The notes under the pieces: model-generated
Told to the model about the DNA's origin: nothing
The model's input: only the letters and a program-made list of their open reading frames with translations
Databases searched by the model: none
Shown here: positions 15,623 to 22,832 of the stretch, piece by piece
Layout: the number at the start of each line of letters is the position of its first letter
Position numbering within the stretch: position 1 is the first letter of the stretch
Source: Ralstonia sp. 25mfcol4.1
GTDB taxonomy: Bacteria > Pseudomonadota > Gammaproteobacteria > Burkholderiales > Burkholderiaceae
NCBI RefSeq assembly: GCF_900104095.1
Contig: NZ_FNJO01000020.1
Span: 38,779 to 102,778, forward strand
Direction of reading: 5' to 3'
DNA: 64,000 bases
Position numbers and translations under genes: made by a program

Positions 15623-16495
15623 ATGTCTGCTATCGAACACTTGCTGAAGCCGCACGTGCGGGATATCGGCGAGTTCACCGTCCGCCGCCTGCTGCCGGCT
15701 GCCACGACCCAGACCGTAGGGCCGTTCATCTTCTTCGACCACATGGGCCCGGTGGAGATGGCGCCGGGGCAGGGCATGGATGTGCGCCCGCATCCGCATA
15801 TCGGCCTGGCCACGGTGACGTACCTTTTCGAGGGCGAGATCATGCACCGGGACAGCCTGGGCAGCGAGCAGGTGATCCGGCCGGGCGACGTGAACTGGAT
15901 GACGGCCGGCACCGGCATCGTCCATTCCGAACGTTCGCCGGACGCCGCCCGCGAGGCGGGCCCACGCCTGCATGGCATCCAGACCTGGGTGGCATTGCCG
16001 CTGGCCCATGAGAACGATCCGCCGTCGTTCCACCACCATCCGGGCGCCACGCTGCCCAAGCTGGAACTGCCCGGCGTGCGGATGACGGTGATTGCCGGCG
16101 ATGCCTTCGGCGCCGAATCCCCGGTGCGCGTGTACAGCCGCACGCTTTACGTGGCCATCGAAATGGATGCTGGCGCCAGCCTGGTGATTCCGGCGGAACA
16201 TGTGCAGCGCGGCGTCTATCCGGTGGACGGCAACCTGGAAATGGATGGTGAGACGCTGCCCGCCGAGCACCTGGTGGTATTGACGCCGGGCGAGCCCGTG
16301 ACGATCACGGCGACCATGCCGTCGCGCGTGATGCTGCTTGGCGGCGATCCGACCGACGGCCGCCGCTTTATCTTCTGGAACTTCGTCGCCAGCAGCAAGG
16401 AGGCCATCGAGGAGGCCAGCCAGCGTTGGCAGGACGACAAGTTCCCGCACGTGCCCGGCGAAACCGAACGCATCCCGCTGCCAGTGCGGCGTTAG
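15623..16495 (+). CDS. Pirin family protein
   Basis: A 290-residue bicupin pirin. The metal-binding motif of the N-terminal cupin is visible as RPHPHIGLATVTYLFEGE with the following DSLG, and TAGTGIVHSE, which supply the three histidines and one glutamate that bind iron. The second cupin domain (about residues 150-270) lacks the full set, as usual. Bacterial pirins have been linked to quercetin oxidation and to redox regulation; no substrate can be inferred here. The start has TTGGAGA upstream. It is convergent with ybiB across the 9-bp repeat array. Confidence 0.9.
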   Translation: MSAIEHLLKPHVRDIGEFTVRRLLPAATTQTVGPFIFFDHMGPVEMAPGQGMDVRPHPHIGLATVTYLFEGEIMHRDSLGSEQVIRPGDVNWMTAGTGIVHSERSPDAAREAGPRLHGIQTWVALPLAHENDPPSFHHHPGATLPKLELPGVRMTVIAGDAFGAESPVRVYSRTLYVAIEMDAGASLVIPAEHVQRGVYPVDGNLEMDGETLPAEHLVVLTPGEPVTITATMPSRVMLLGGDPTDGRRFIFWNFVASSKEAIEEASQRWQDDKFPHVPGETERIPLPVRR

Positions 16496-16530
16496 GCCGC
16501 AGGCGGGCCGACGGGTGCCGGCCGCCATTC

Positions 16531-16602
16531 GGCGGCTAGGGCTGCTTGGGCGGCTAGGGCGGCTAGGGCTGCTTGGGCTGCTTGGGCGGCTTGGGCTGCT
16601 TG
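16531..16602. repeat. Array of eight 9-bp tandem repeats (GGCNGCTWG)
   Basis: Eight consecutive 9-bp units fill most of the gap between the convergent pirin and ybiB genes. In order they are ggcggctag, ggctgcttg, ggcggctag, ggcggctag, ggctgcttg, ggctgcttg, ggcggcttg, ggctgcttg. Units differ only at positions 4 and 8. The array ends 13 bp before the ybiB stop codon. It is non-coding as far as can be seen and is probably a slippage-prone minisatellite. Confidence 0.85.
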
Positions 16603-16615
16603 GGCGGGCCGGCGG

Positions 16616-17638
16616 TCAGACCGGGCTGGCCCAGGCCACGCGCGTGGCCTGCCGCAGGCAGTCCTTGATCGTGGCGATCTGGGTGGCGATGGGGGCGGGA
16701 ACCGGCTCCGCGCCATCGAGCACCTTGCGGATCCAGGCCGCCGTGTCGGCCACGTCGGTGCCGGCCGGCAGCGCCGGCACTTCGGCGATGGAACCGGCCA
16801 CCGGGTCCACCATCGTGCGCTGATGGCCGTCGTGCAGCCAGTCGATGCGCGTGCTGCGGCGGGCATCGGCCACCACCTCGCCCTCGGTGCCCCGGCCCAG
16901 CAGCACATTGGCCGGCTCGTGCGAGAAATAATCGGTCAGCGTCTCGCGATACTCGGGGTGGGTGTAGCTGTACAGGCGCAAGGCTTCGGCCGGCGTGTGG
17001 GCGCCCACCGGCTGCAGCATCTTGACGATCGTGTGCGACGAATTGCGCAGGCCGATGATGGCGCGCTTGTCGAGCAGGGCGGACAGCGCGGGCGACAGCA
17101 CGTCGATAGGCAGCACGGCCAGCGGGTTCGATGCCGCACGCAGCTGGTCCTGCGCGGCCTGGGTGGTGGCGCACAGCGGCACGCCCAGCGCGTCGAACAG
17201 GGCCATGCTGGTGACGCGGCCATGGAACCCGCGCACGCCGTGCACCAGCGTCGGCACGCCATCGCGCGCCAGCAGCATCGCCAGCAGCGGCACCAGGTTG
17301 GGTTGCTTGCGCGCGCCGTTGTAGCTGGGGATCACCACCACGGGCTTGTCAGGCGGCGCCGCCAGCGGCTGGCAATGCTGGTGCGCGGCTTCGAGCATGC
17401 CGGCCAGTTCGTGGGGGGCCTCGCCCTTGATGCGGTACGCCATCAGCACGGCGCCCAGTTCGATATCGGAAACGCGGCCCGCCAGCATGGCGTCGAACAG
17501 CGCCTGGGCATCCTCGCGCGGCAGCGCGCGGGCGCCGTTGACGCCGCGGCCGATTTCCTTGATGTACTTTGCCGCCAGAAATGGCGAATCTGCTGCAGTG
17601 GTCATGATGACTGCCGGAATCGTGGGGGTGGGGTTCAT
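16616..17638 (-). CDS. ybiB: YbiB-like DNA-binding protein of the glycosyl transferase family 3 fold
   Basis: A 340-residue protein with the fold of anthranilate phosphoribosyltransferase (TrpD). N-terminal helices (FLAAKYIKEIGRG and LFDAMLAGRVSDIELGAVLMAYRIKGE) precede the alpha/beta domain with VVIPSYNGARKQPNL and LVHGVRGFHGRVTS. The PRPP-site glycine motif of true TrpD (GTGGD) is not present, which fits YbiB, a non-enzymatic nucleic-acid-binding relative. Alternative start ATG 17605 would remove 11 residues. It follows nrtD by 39 bp on the same strand and is probably the last gene of the nitrate transporter operon. Confidence 0.82.
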   Translation of the reverse strand: MNPTPTIPAVIMTTAADSPFLAAKYIKEIGRGVNGARALPREDAQALFDAMLAGRVSDIELGAVLMAYRIKGEAPHELAGMLEAAHQHCQPLAAPPDKPVVVIPSYNGARKQPNLVPLLAMLLARDGVPTLVHGVRGFHGRVTSMALFDALGVPLCATTQAAQDQLRAASNPLAVLPIDVLSPALSALLDKRAIIGLRNSSHTIVKMLQPVGAHTPAEALRLYSYTHPEYRETLTDYFSHEPANVLLGRGTEGEVVADARRSTRIDWLHDGHQRTMVDPVAGSIAEVPALPAGTDVADTAAWIRKVLDGAEPVPAPIATQIATIKDCLRQATRVAWASPV

Positions 17639-17677
17639 GATAGCCCACGATTCCGCGGCAATGCGTCCCGCAGGGCC

Positions 17678-18481
17678 TCACGCGGCTTCCTGCAGCGCCG
17701 GGTTGCGCTGCTTGCGGTACAGGAAGTCCAGCACGGCCGTGCGGCAGGCGTGGTAGGTCTTGTCGTCGGCCAGCGCCACGCGGTCGCGCGGGCGGGGGAT
17801 GTCGACGTTCAGGATCTCGCCGATGGTGGCCGCCGGGCCGTTGGTCATCATGACGATGCGGTCGGCCAGCAGCACGGCCTCGTCCACATCGTGCGTGACC
17901 ATGACGACGGTGCTCTTCGTACGCGCCACGATCTTGATCAGTTCGTCCTGCAGGTGGGCGCGGGTCAGCGCATCGAGCGCGCCGAACGGCTCGTCCATCA
18001 GCAGCACCATGGGCTGCATCGCCAGTGCGCGGGCAATGCCCACGCGCTGCTTCATGCCGCCAGATATCTCGTGGGGATACTTGCTTTCGGCGTGGGTCAG
18101 GCCCACCAGCGCCAGCGTGTCGTGCGTGCGCGCCTTCAGCTGCGCCTTGCTTTCCTTCGCGCCGAACACGCGCTCCACGCCCAGGTGGACGTTCTCGAAG
18201 CACGTCAGCCACGGCAGCAGCGAATGGTTCTGGAACACCACGGCGCGCTCCGGTCCGGGCCCGGCGATCTCGCGCCCGGCGCAGATCAGTGCGCCGGCCG
18301 TGGGCGTGGTCAGCCCGGCGATCAGGTTCAGCAGCGTGGACTTGCCGCAGCCCGAATGCCCGATCAGCGTGATGAACTCGCCTTCGGCAATCGACAGGTT
18401 GATATCGCGCAATGCCACGAACGGGCCCTTGCGCGTCTTGAACGTCTGACCGACGTTTTCGATGCTGACGAATTTTTCCAT
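17678..18481 (-). CDS. nrtD: Nitrate ABC transporter ATP-binding protein
   Basis: A 267-residue ABC ATPase of the nitrate/sulfonate/taurine group that energises the nitrate importer. Walker A is GHSGCGKST (near residue 41), the signature is ISGGMKQRVGIARAL, Walker B is VLLMDEPFGALD, and the switch histidine is in MVTHDVDEAVLLADR. It lacks the C-terminal NrtA-like extension of cyanobacterial NrtC, so it corresponds to NrtD/NasD. It lies 13 bp downstream of nrtB, with GGAG before the start codon. Confidence 0.93.
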   Translation of the reverse strand: MEKFVSIENVGQTFKTRKGPFVALRDINLSIAEGEFITLIGHSGCGKSTLLNLIAGLTTPTAGALICAGREIAGPGPERAVVFQNHSLLPWLTCFENVHLGVERVFGAKESKAQLKARTHDTLALVGLTHAESKYPHEISGGMKQRVGIARALAMQPMVLLMDEPFGALDALTRAHLQDELIKIVARTKSTVVMVTHDVDEAVLLADRIVMMTNGPAATIGEILNVDIPRPRDRVALADDKTYHACRTAVLDFLYRKQRNPALQEAA

Positions 18482-18494
18482 GACGGGGCTCCGA

Positions 18495-19415
18495 TCAGGT
18501 GTTGCCGTAGCTGAAGCGGCGCGCCAGGGCCAGCAGCAGGTGCTCCAGCACCAGACCCACCACGCCGATGATGAAGATGGCGATGACGATGTGCTCGACC
18601 TTGAGGTTGTTCCACTCGTCCCACAGCCAGAAGCCGATGCCGGTGCCGCCGGTCAGCATCTCAGCCGCCACGATCACCAGCCACGCGGTGCCGATGGACA
18701 GCCGCACGCCGGTCAGCATGTACGGCAGCACGGCAGGGAACAGCACGCTGCGGAAGATCTTCCATTCGGACAGGTCGAGCACGCGCGCCACGTTCAGGTA
18801 GTCCTGCGGCACGCGGGTCACGCCCACCGCCGTGTTGATGATCATCGGCCAGATCGAGCAGATGAAGATGGCCCAGATCGCGGCCGGGTTGGCCGCCTTG
18901 AACAGCAGCAGGCCGATGGGCAGCCACGCCAGCGGCGACACCGGCCGCAGCAGGCTGATGACCGGCGCGGCCATCGCGTTCAGGAACGCGAAGCGCCCCA
19001 GCAGGAAGCCGGCCGGAATGCCGATCACCGCCGCCAGGCCGAAGCCGGCCGCCACGCGCGCCAGCGACGCCAGCACGTTCCAGCCGATGCCCTGGTCGTT
19101 CGGGCCGTTGCGATAGAACGGGTCTGCAAACAGCGGCACGGCGGCATTCCAGGTGGCGCCGGGCGTGGGCAGTGCCGGGATCAGCGTGGCCACGCCGTGC
19201 CAGACCAGCAGGAACAGCACGAAGCCGGCCAGCGGCGGCACGCACTTGAGCACGAAGCCGGCTACGGCCTCGCGCCGCGCGGCCTGCTTCGCCTGGACGG
19301 CAAGCTCCTGGGCGCGGCGGCGTGTCTGTTCCTTGGCTTCCGTATCGAGGACATCGGCATCCATGGCGGCTCCTTGCGGAGAAGTGGGGGTAACGGCAGA
19401 GGCGAGGGCATTCAC
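18495..19415 (-). CDS. nrtB: Nitrate ABC transporter permease
   Basis: The 306-residue membrane subunit of the nitrate importer. After a basic cytoplasmic N-terminus there are about six or seven helices. The typical ABC permease loop is present near DYLNVARVLDLSEWKIFRSVLFPAVLPYMLTGVRLSIG, with the EAA-like pattern and the conserved glycine. It is placed between nrtA and nrtD in the order binding protein, permease, ATPase. Confidence 0.93.
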   Translation of the reverse strand: MNALASAVTPTSPQGAAMDADVLDTEAKEQTRRRAQELAVQAKQAARREAVAGFVLKCVPPLAGFVLFLLVWHGVATLIPALPTPGATWNAAVPLFADPFYRNGPNDQGIGWNVLASLARVAAGFGLAAVIGIPAGFLLGRFAFLNAMAAPVISLLRPVSPLAWLPIGLLLFKAANPAAIWAIFICSIWPMIINTAVGVTRVPQDYLNVARVLDLSEWKIFRSVLFPAVLPYMLTGVRLSIGTAWLVIVAAEMLTGGTGIGFWLWDEWNNLKVEHIVIAIFIIGVVGLVLEHLLLALARRFSYGNT

Positions 19416-19464
19416 GGCAGGCTCCTTTCCAGAGGGCGATCAGGTCGCGGACAACGCGTGAGGG

Positions 19465-20775
19465 TCAGAGGGCACCGGCTTTGATCTTGAAGCCGTCGGC
19501 GTAGGCCTTCGGGTCCCTGGCGGCGTCCCACGTCACGCCGTCGATCAGCTTCGCGGTCCGGAAATCGCTCTTGGGCAGCGGCACCTGCGCGGCGGCGGCG
19601 GCCTGCTTGAACACGTCGATGCGGTTCACCTGCCTGGCCACGGCCAGGTAGTCGGGGTGGTCCTTCAGCAGGCCCCAGCGTTTCTGCTGCGTCAGGAACC
19701 ACATGCCGTCGGACAGGAACGGGTAATTGGCCAGCCCGTCCTGATAGAACTTCATCGAATCGGGGTCGTCCCAGGTCTTGCCCAGGCCGTTGCTGTAGCG
19801 GCCCAGCATGCGGTCCAGGATGATGTCCATGTCGGTGTTGACGTAGGACTTGGCCGCGATGGTCTCGGCGGTCTTGCGGCGGTTCGAGGCCGATGCGTCG
19901 ATGAACTTCGATGCTTCCAGGATGGCCGCCACCATCGCGCGCGCCGTGTTCGGATTTTTCTGGACGAAATCCGATGTGGTGCCGAGCACCTTCTCCGGGT
20001 GGTCCTTCCAGATGGCCTGCGTGGTTTCGGCCGTGAAGCCGATCTTGTCGGCGATGGCGCGCGCGCCCCACGGTTCGCCCACGCAGAAGCCGTCCATGTT
20101 GCCCACGCGCATGTTGGCCACCATCTGCGGCGGCGGCACGGTGATGGCCTTGGCGTCCTGCATCGGATTGATGCCGTTGGCGGCCAGCCAGTAATAGAGC
20201 CACATCGCGTGCGTGCCGGTGGGGAAGGTCTGCGCGAACACGTACTCGCGCTTCTCGCGGGTCATCAGTGCCTTCAGGCTGGCGCCATCCTTGACGCCCT
20301 TTTCCGCCAGCTTCTGCGACAGCGTGATGGCCTGGCCGTTGTGGTTCAGGTTCATCAGCACCGCCATGTCCTTCCGGGGCCCGCCGATGCCGAGCTGCAC
20401 GCCGTAGACCAGGCCGTAGAGCACGTGCGCGGCATCCAGTTCGCCATTGACCAGCTTGTCGCGCACGGCCGCCCACGACGCCTCCTTGCTCGGCGTGATC
20501 TTGATGCCGTATTTCTTGTCGAGGCCCAGCGTCGATGCCATGACCACCGAGGCACAGTCGGTCAGCGGGATGAATCCAATCCTGACTTCGGCCTTCTCGG
20601 GGGCGTCGGAGCCGGCCGCCCAGGCACCGCTGCGCACCAGCGGATCGACCAGTGTCATCACGCTGGCGCCGGCAATGGTGGCCAGCGCGCGGCGGCGGCC
20701 ATGGCTGGCGGGAGCGTGGTCGGCGGCGGCGTTGGCGGCGACGTTGGGCTTGGCAATCTTGAGGCGAGAGGGCAT
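19465..20775 (-). CDS. nrtA: Nitrate ABC transporter substrate-binding protein (NrtA-like)
   Basis: A 436-residue periplasmic nitrate-binding protein of the NrtA/CmpA family. The N-terminus has a twin-arginine-like motif (GRRRALATIAG) and hydrophobic stretch ending at AWA near residue 53, so export by Tat is plausible. The mature part begins AEVRIGFIPLTDCASVVMAS, typical of the family; GQAITLSQKLAEKG, AMWLYYWLAANGINP and NMDGFCVGEPWGARA line the ligand pocket in homologues. ATG 20775 is chosen because GGAG lies 9 nt upstream and an intrinsic terminator ends 15 nt before it. Transcription is expected to depend on sigma54 and on NasT antitermination in the leader. Confidence 0.93.
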   Translation of the reverse strand: MPSRLKIAKPNVAANAAADHAPASHGRRRALATIAGASVMTLVDPLVRSGAWAAGSDAPEKAEVRIGFIPLTDCASVVMASTLGLDKKYGIKITPSKEASWAAVRDKLVNGELDAAHVLYGLVYGVQLGIGGPRKDMAVLMNLNHNGQAITLSQKLAEKGVKDGASLKALMTREKREYVFAQTFPTGTHAMWLYYWLAANGINPMQDAKAITVPPPQMVANMRVGNMDGFCVGEPWGARAIADKIGFTAETTQAIWKDHPEKVLGTTSDFVQKNPNTARAMVAAILEASKFIDASASNRRKTAETIAAKSYVNTDMDIILDRMLGRYSNGLGKTWDDPDSMKFYQDGLANYPFLSDGMWFLTQQKRWGLLKDHPDYLAVARQVNRIDVFKQAAAAAQVPLPKSDFRTAKLIDGVTWDAARDPKAYADGFKIKAGAL

Positions 20776-20790
20776 TGCGATGGCTCCGAG

Positions 20791-20857
20791 AAAAAAAAGG
20801 CGTCCCGACCGCAGCCCCCGGATTCGCCAGAAGCCGGGAGGTGCGGTGCAGGACGCC
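20791..20857 (-). terminator. Leader attenuator terminator upstream of nrtA
   Basis: On the nrtA strand, GGCGTCC pairs with GGACGCC and is followed directly by eight U. Inside this stem CCGCA/TGCGG and CCCGG/CCGGG extend the hairpin to a 12-nt loop. The terminator lies entirely in the untranslated leader, so it must be bypassed for nrtABD expression. Its 5' arm is shared with the hexaloop hairpin at 20851-20864, giving mutually exclusive structures. Confidence 0.88.
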
Positions 20858-20864
20858 GTTGTCC
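20851..20864 (-). promoter_or_regulatory. ANTAR-target hexaloop hairpin P2 (overlaps terminator)
   Basis: RNA GGAC-AACGGC-GTCC: a 4-bp stem closing a six-base loop with A at position 1 and G at position 4, the hallmark of RNA bound by ANTAR regulators. The loop end and 3' arm (GGCGTCC) are also the 5' arm of the terminator. Confidence 0.75.
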
Positions 20865-20876
20865 GATGCCGCGCGT

Positions 20877-20888
20877 GCCGTCGTTGGC
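20877..20888 (-). promoter_or_regulatory. ANTAR-target hexaloop hairpin P1
   Basis: RNA GCC-AACGAC-GGC: a hexaloop with A1 and G4, 12 nt upstream of the P2 hairpin. The stem can be lengthened by CGC/GCG across a 2-nt bulge. The spacing and the pairing with P2 fit the dual-hexaloop motif. Confidence 0.7.
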
Positions 20889-20936
20889 GCGGGGCATGCA
20901 TGTTTTGGGTGATACCGGGCAATACAGGGTGATGCC

Positions 20937-20950
20937 GGCCGTCGTTGGCC
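20937..20950 (-). promoter_or_regulatory. Third hexaloop hairpin at the 5' end of the nrtA leader
   Basis: RNA GGCC-AACGAC-GGCC: the same loop as P1, closed by a 4-bp stem and lying only a few nucleotides after the predicted transcription start. It is 48 nt upstream of P1, so it is additional to the canonical pair. Confidence 0.6.
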
Positions 20951-20964
20951 TTGCCTGCCACTAC

Positions 20965-20979
20965 GCAAGCGTCATGCCA
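20965..20979 (-). promoter_or_regulatory. Sigma54 (-24/-12) promoter for nrtABD
   Basis: On the - strand TGGCATGACGCTTGC matches the sigma54 consensus TGGCACG-N4-TTGC with one mismatch and correct GG-to-GC spacing. The predicted start is near 20953, immediately ahead of the first hexaloop. The factor itself, rpoN, is encoded at 45277-46758. Confidence 0.72.
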
Positions 20980-21309
20980 TGCTCGTTGCGGTGCACAAAC
21001 CGTGCGGCCGGCGGCGCTTTTCACCAGGCAGAGGCGCCACGCTTAGGGACGGTGCGCGGCGGAGCTGGCGGCGTGGACCGGCGGCTCGGACGAAAGGCTC
21101 GAAATCGTGCGCGGAAGGGGTTGGAAAACAGTGCGGGTGGCGGGAGTGGTGCAGCGCAGGCCCGTGCATGCACCGGGCTGGCGTGAAGGTGTCGCGAGCG
21201 TGGCGCGCCCAGGCAAGCGGGGGCTGTGCGAGCGAGGCCGACGGCGGGCGCGGGCGCCAGCGGGTATCGGGGCGTTGACGGGATGACGGAGTCGAGGCGG
21301 CCGGTGCCG

Positions 21310-21945
21310 TCAGCCCATCACGTCGATCACGCGCTGGGCGGCTTCCACGAGCTTGATGCCGCGCTCCATCGCCATCGAACGGAGCCGCTTGTAGGCCTCG
21401 TCCTCGGCGATACTGCGCGACTCCATCAGCAGGCCCTTGGCGCGCTCCACGATCTTGCGCTCGGCCAGCTTGAGCTTGGTGGCGTCCAGTTCGGCGCGCA
21501 GCTGCTGGTCGAGTTCGAACCTCGCATAGGCCACGTCCAGCACGGTCTTGACGCGCTCGGCGCGCAGGCCGTCGACGATATAGGCGGTGATGCCGGCCGA
21601 CAGCGCGGCCTTGATGCGCTGGGAATCGTCGTTGTCGGTGAACAGCACGATCGGGCGCGGTGCGTGCTGGGTGGACACACAGACATGCTCGATGGTGTCG
21701 CGGGCGGCCGACTCGGACGCGATGATGACCAGGTCGGGCAGCGTGGCCGCGATCACATCGGGCAGCCGCAGGTCGGCGTCCACGGTCTGCACCGTCGTGA
21801 AGCCGGCCTGCGCCAATCCGGCGCGGATTGTCTCCACATTGAGCGGATCGGCGTCGTGCGGGTCGCGCACCAGCAGGATGCTCAGGGTGCGGGAGCCTGC
21901 GGCCGGCGGTGGACTGGCAGGTGGGGGCGAGGTGCGGCGGTTCAT
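21310..21945 (-). CDS. nasT: NasT-like response regulator with ANTAR RNA-binding domain
   Basis: A 211-residue regulator. Residues about 20-135 form a response-regulator-like receiver (LSILLVRD, RPIVLFTDNDD, GITAYIVDGL), and about 150-207 form the ANTAR domain (LAERKIVERAKGLLMESRSIAEDEAYKRLRSMAM in pieces), which binds hexaloop RNA to prevent termination. The usual phosphoacceptor position after DLVII is Ala76 and not Asp, so activity is probably not switched by phosphorylation at that site. In related systems NasT is held by the nitrate sensor NasS; no separate nasS gene is seen here. The start ATG 21945 was preferred over an upstream ATG because it begins close to the conserved domain. Confidence 0.9.
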   Translation of the reverse strand: MNRRTSPPPASPPPAAGSRTLSILLVRDPHDADPLNVETIRAGLAQAGFTTVQTVDADLRLPDVIAATLPDLVIIASESAARDTIEHVCVSTQHAPRPIVLFTDNDDSQRIKAALSAGITAYIVDGLRAERVKTVLDVAYARFELDQQLRAELDATKLKLAERKIVERAKGLLMESRSIAEDEAYKRLRSMAMERGIKLVEAAQRVIDVMG

Positions 21946-22044
21946 GGCGGTCGCTGGGTTGCAGTGCAATATGCAAGATTCGCGCCGGGGATGCCTCCAC
22001 TGTATGCCGCCGTACGCCGGGTGTATGCTTTGCCCCTGCCGCGC

Positions 22045-22070
22045 CCCCGGTTTCCGCATCGAAACCGGGG
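22045..22070. repeat. Perfect 10-bp-arm inverted repeat upstream of the FAH-family gene
   Basis: CCCCGGTTTC and GAAACCGGGG flank a 6-bp spacer in the divergent region between nasT and the hydrolase gene, 57 bp before the latter's start codon. No T tract follows. It could be a regulator site or a leader hairpin. Confidence 0.6.
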
Positions 22071-22126
22071 CACGCCGAATGCACCGGCGCGGCGTCCCAT
22101 CAAAAAGAGAAAGCAGGAGAGTTTGG

Positions 22127-22828
22127 ATGACCGAGTTCGTATTCGCCCCGCAGGCCCCCGTCGGGGTGCCGGTTCGCGGCAGCAGCGCAAGCTTCCCCGT
22201 GCGCCGGGTCTATTGCGTGGGCCGCAATTATGCCGCGCATGCACGTGAAATGGGCTCGGATCCCGACCGCGAACCGCCGTTCTTCTTCTGCAAGCCGTCC
22301 GACGCGGTCAGCTACGTGCCCGACAACACCGAAGGCACGTTCCCGTACCCGCCGGGCACCGGCAACTGCCACTACGAGGTGGAGCTGGTCGTGGCCATCG
22401 GCACGGGCGGCAGGGACATCCCCGTGGAACAGGCCGCCAGCCATGTCTACGGCTACGCCATCGGCCTGGACATGACGCGCCGCGACCTGCAGAACGAGTC
22501 GAAGAAGACCGGCCGTCCCTGGGAAACCGGCAAGGCGTTCGACAAGTCGGCACCGATCGGCCCGATCGTGCCGGTGTCCGCCATCGGCCACCCCGAAAAG
22601 GGCGCGGTGACGCTGGCCGTGAACGGCGTGGAAAAACAGCGCGGCGACCTGTCGGACCTGATCTGGTCGGTGCCCGAAATGGTGTCGTACCTGTCCAGGC
22701 TGTTCGAACTGCAGCCGGGCGACCTGATCTACAGCGGCACGCCCGAAGGCGTGGGCCCGGTGGTCAAGGGCGACGTCATGCAGTGCCACGTGGCCGGCGT
22801 GGGCGACCTGACCGTCAAGGTGGTCTGA
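22127..22828 (+). CDS. Fumarylacetoacetate hydrolase family protein
   Basis: A 233-residue FAH-fold enzyme. Family motifs are VYCVGRNYAAHAREMG, the metal-binding carboxylates in CHYEVELVVAIG and GYAIGLDMTRRDLQ, WETGKAFDKSAP, and YSGTPEGVGPV. Members hydrolyse C-C bonds of fumarylpyruvate, acylpyruvates or fumarylacetoacetate. It is followed 4 bp later by a zeta-class GST/maleylacetoacetate isomerase, so the pair may act in sequence on a ring-cleavage product such as maleylpyruvate from gentisate; no dioxygenase gene is nearby. The start has AGGAGA upstream. Confidence 0.88.
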   Translation: MTEFVFAPQAPVGVPVRGSSASFPVRRVYCVGRNYAAHAREMGSDPDREPPFFFCKPSDAVSYVPDNTEGTFPYPPGTGNCHYEVELVVAIGTGGRDIPVEQAASHVYGYAIGLDMTRRDLQNESKKTGRPWETGKAFDKSAPIGPIVPVSAIGHPEKGAVTLAVNGVEKQRGDLSDLIWSVPEMVSYLSRLFELQPGDLIYSGTPEGVGPVVKGDVMQCHVAGVGDLTVKVV

Positions 22829-22832
22829 CGCC

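Larger units (their letters stand above)
20776..21309 (-). other. Nitrate operon control region (534 bp without a gene)
   Basis: The gap between nasT and nrtA. From upstream it holds about 330 bp with no recognisable gene (where an activator such as NtrC would be expected to bind), the sigma54 element (20965-20979), the predicted 178-nt leader with three hexaloop hairpins, and the attenuator terminator ending just before the nrtA start codon. Confidence 0.7.

Noticed and set aside
16531..16602. The 9-bp array considered as a CRISPR or as a coding PKQ/AAQ repeat.
   Set aside because: The units are contiguous without spacers, so it is not CRISPR; the coding reading would need frames overlapping ybiB and a stop-free extension past its stop codon.
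20991..21005. GCAC-N5-GTGC as a possible NtrC site upstream of nrtA.
   Set aside because: The usual spacing is N7, and the site would lie next to the -24 box, too close for an enhancer.
22041..22126. The 22045-22070 hairpin considered as an intrinsic terminator.
   Set aside because: No T tract follows on either strand and it lies upstream of the divergent genes, not after them.
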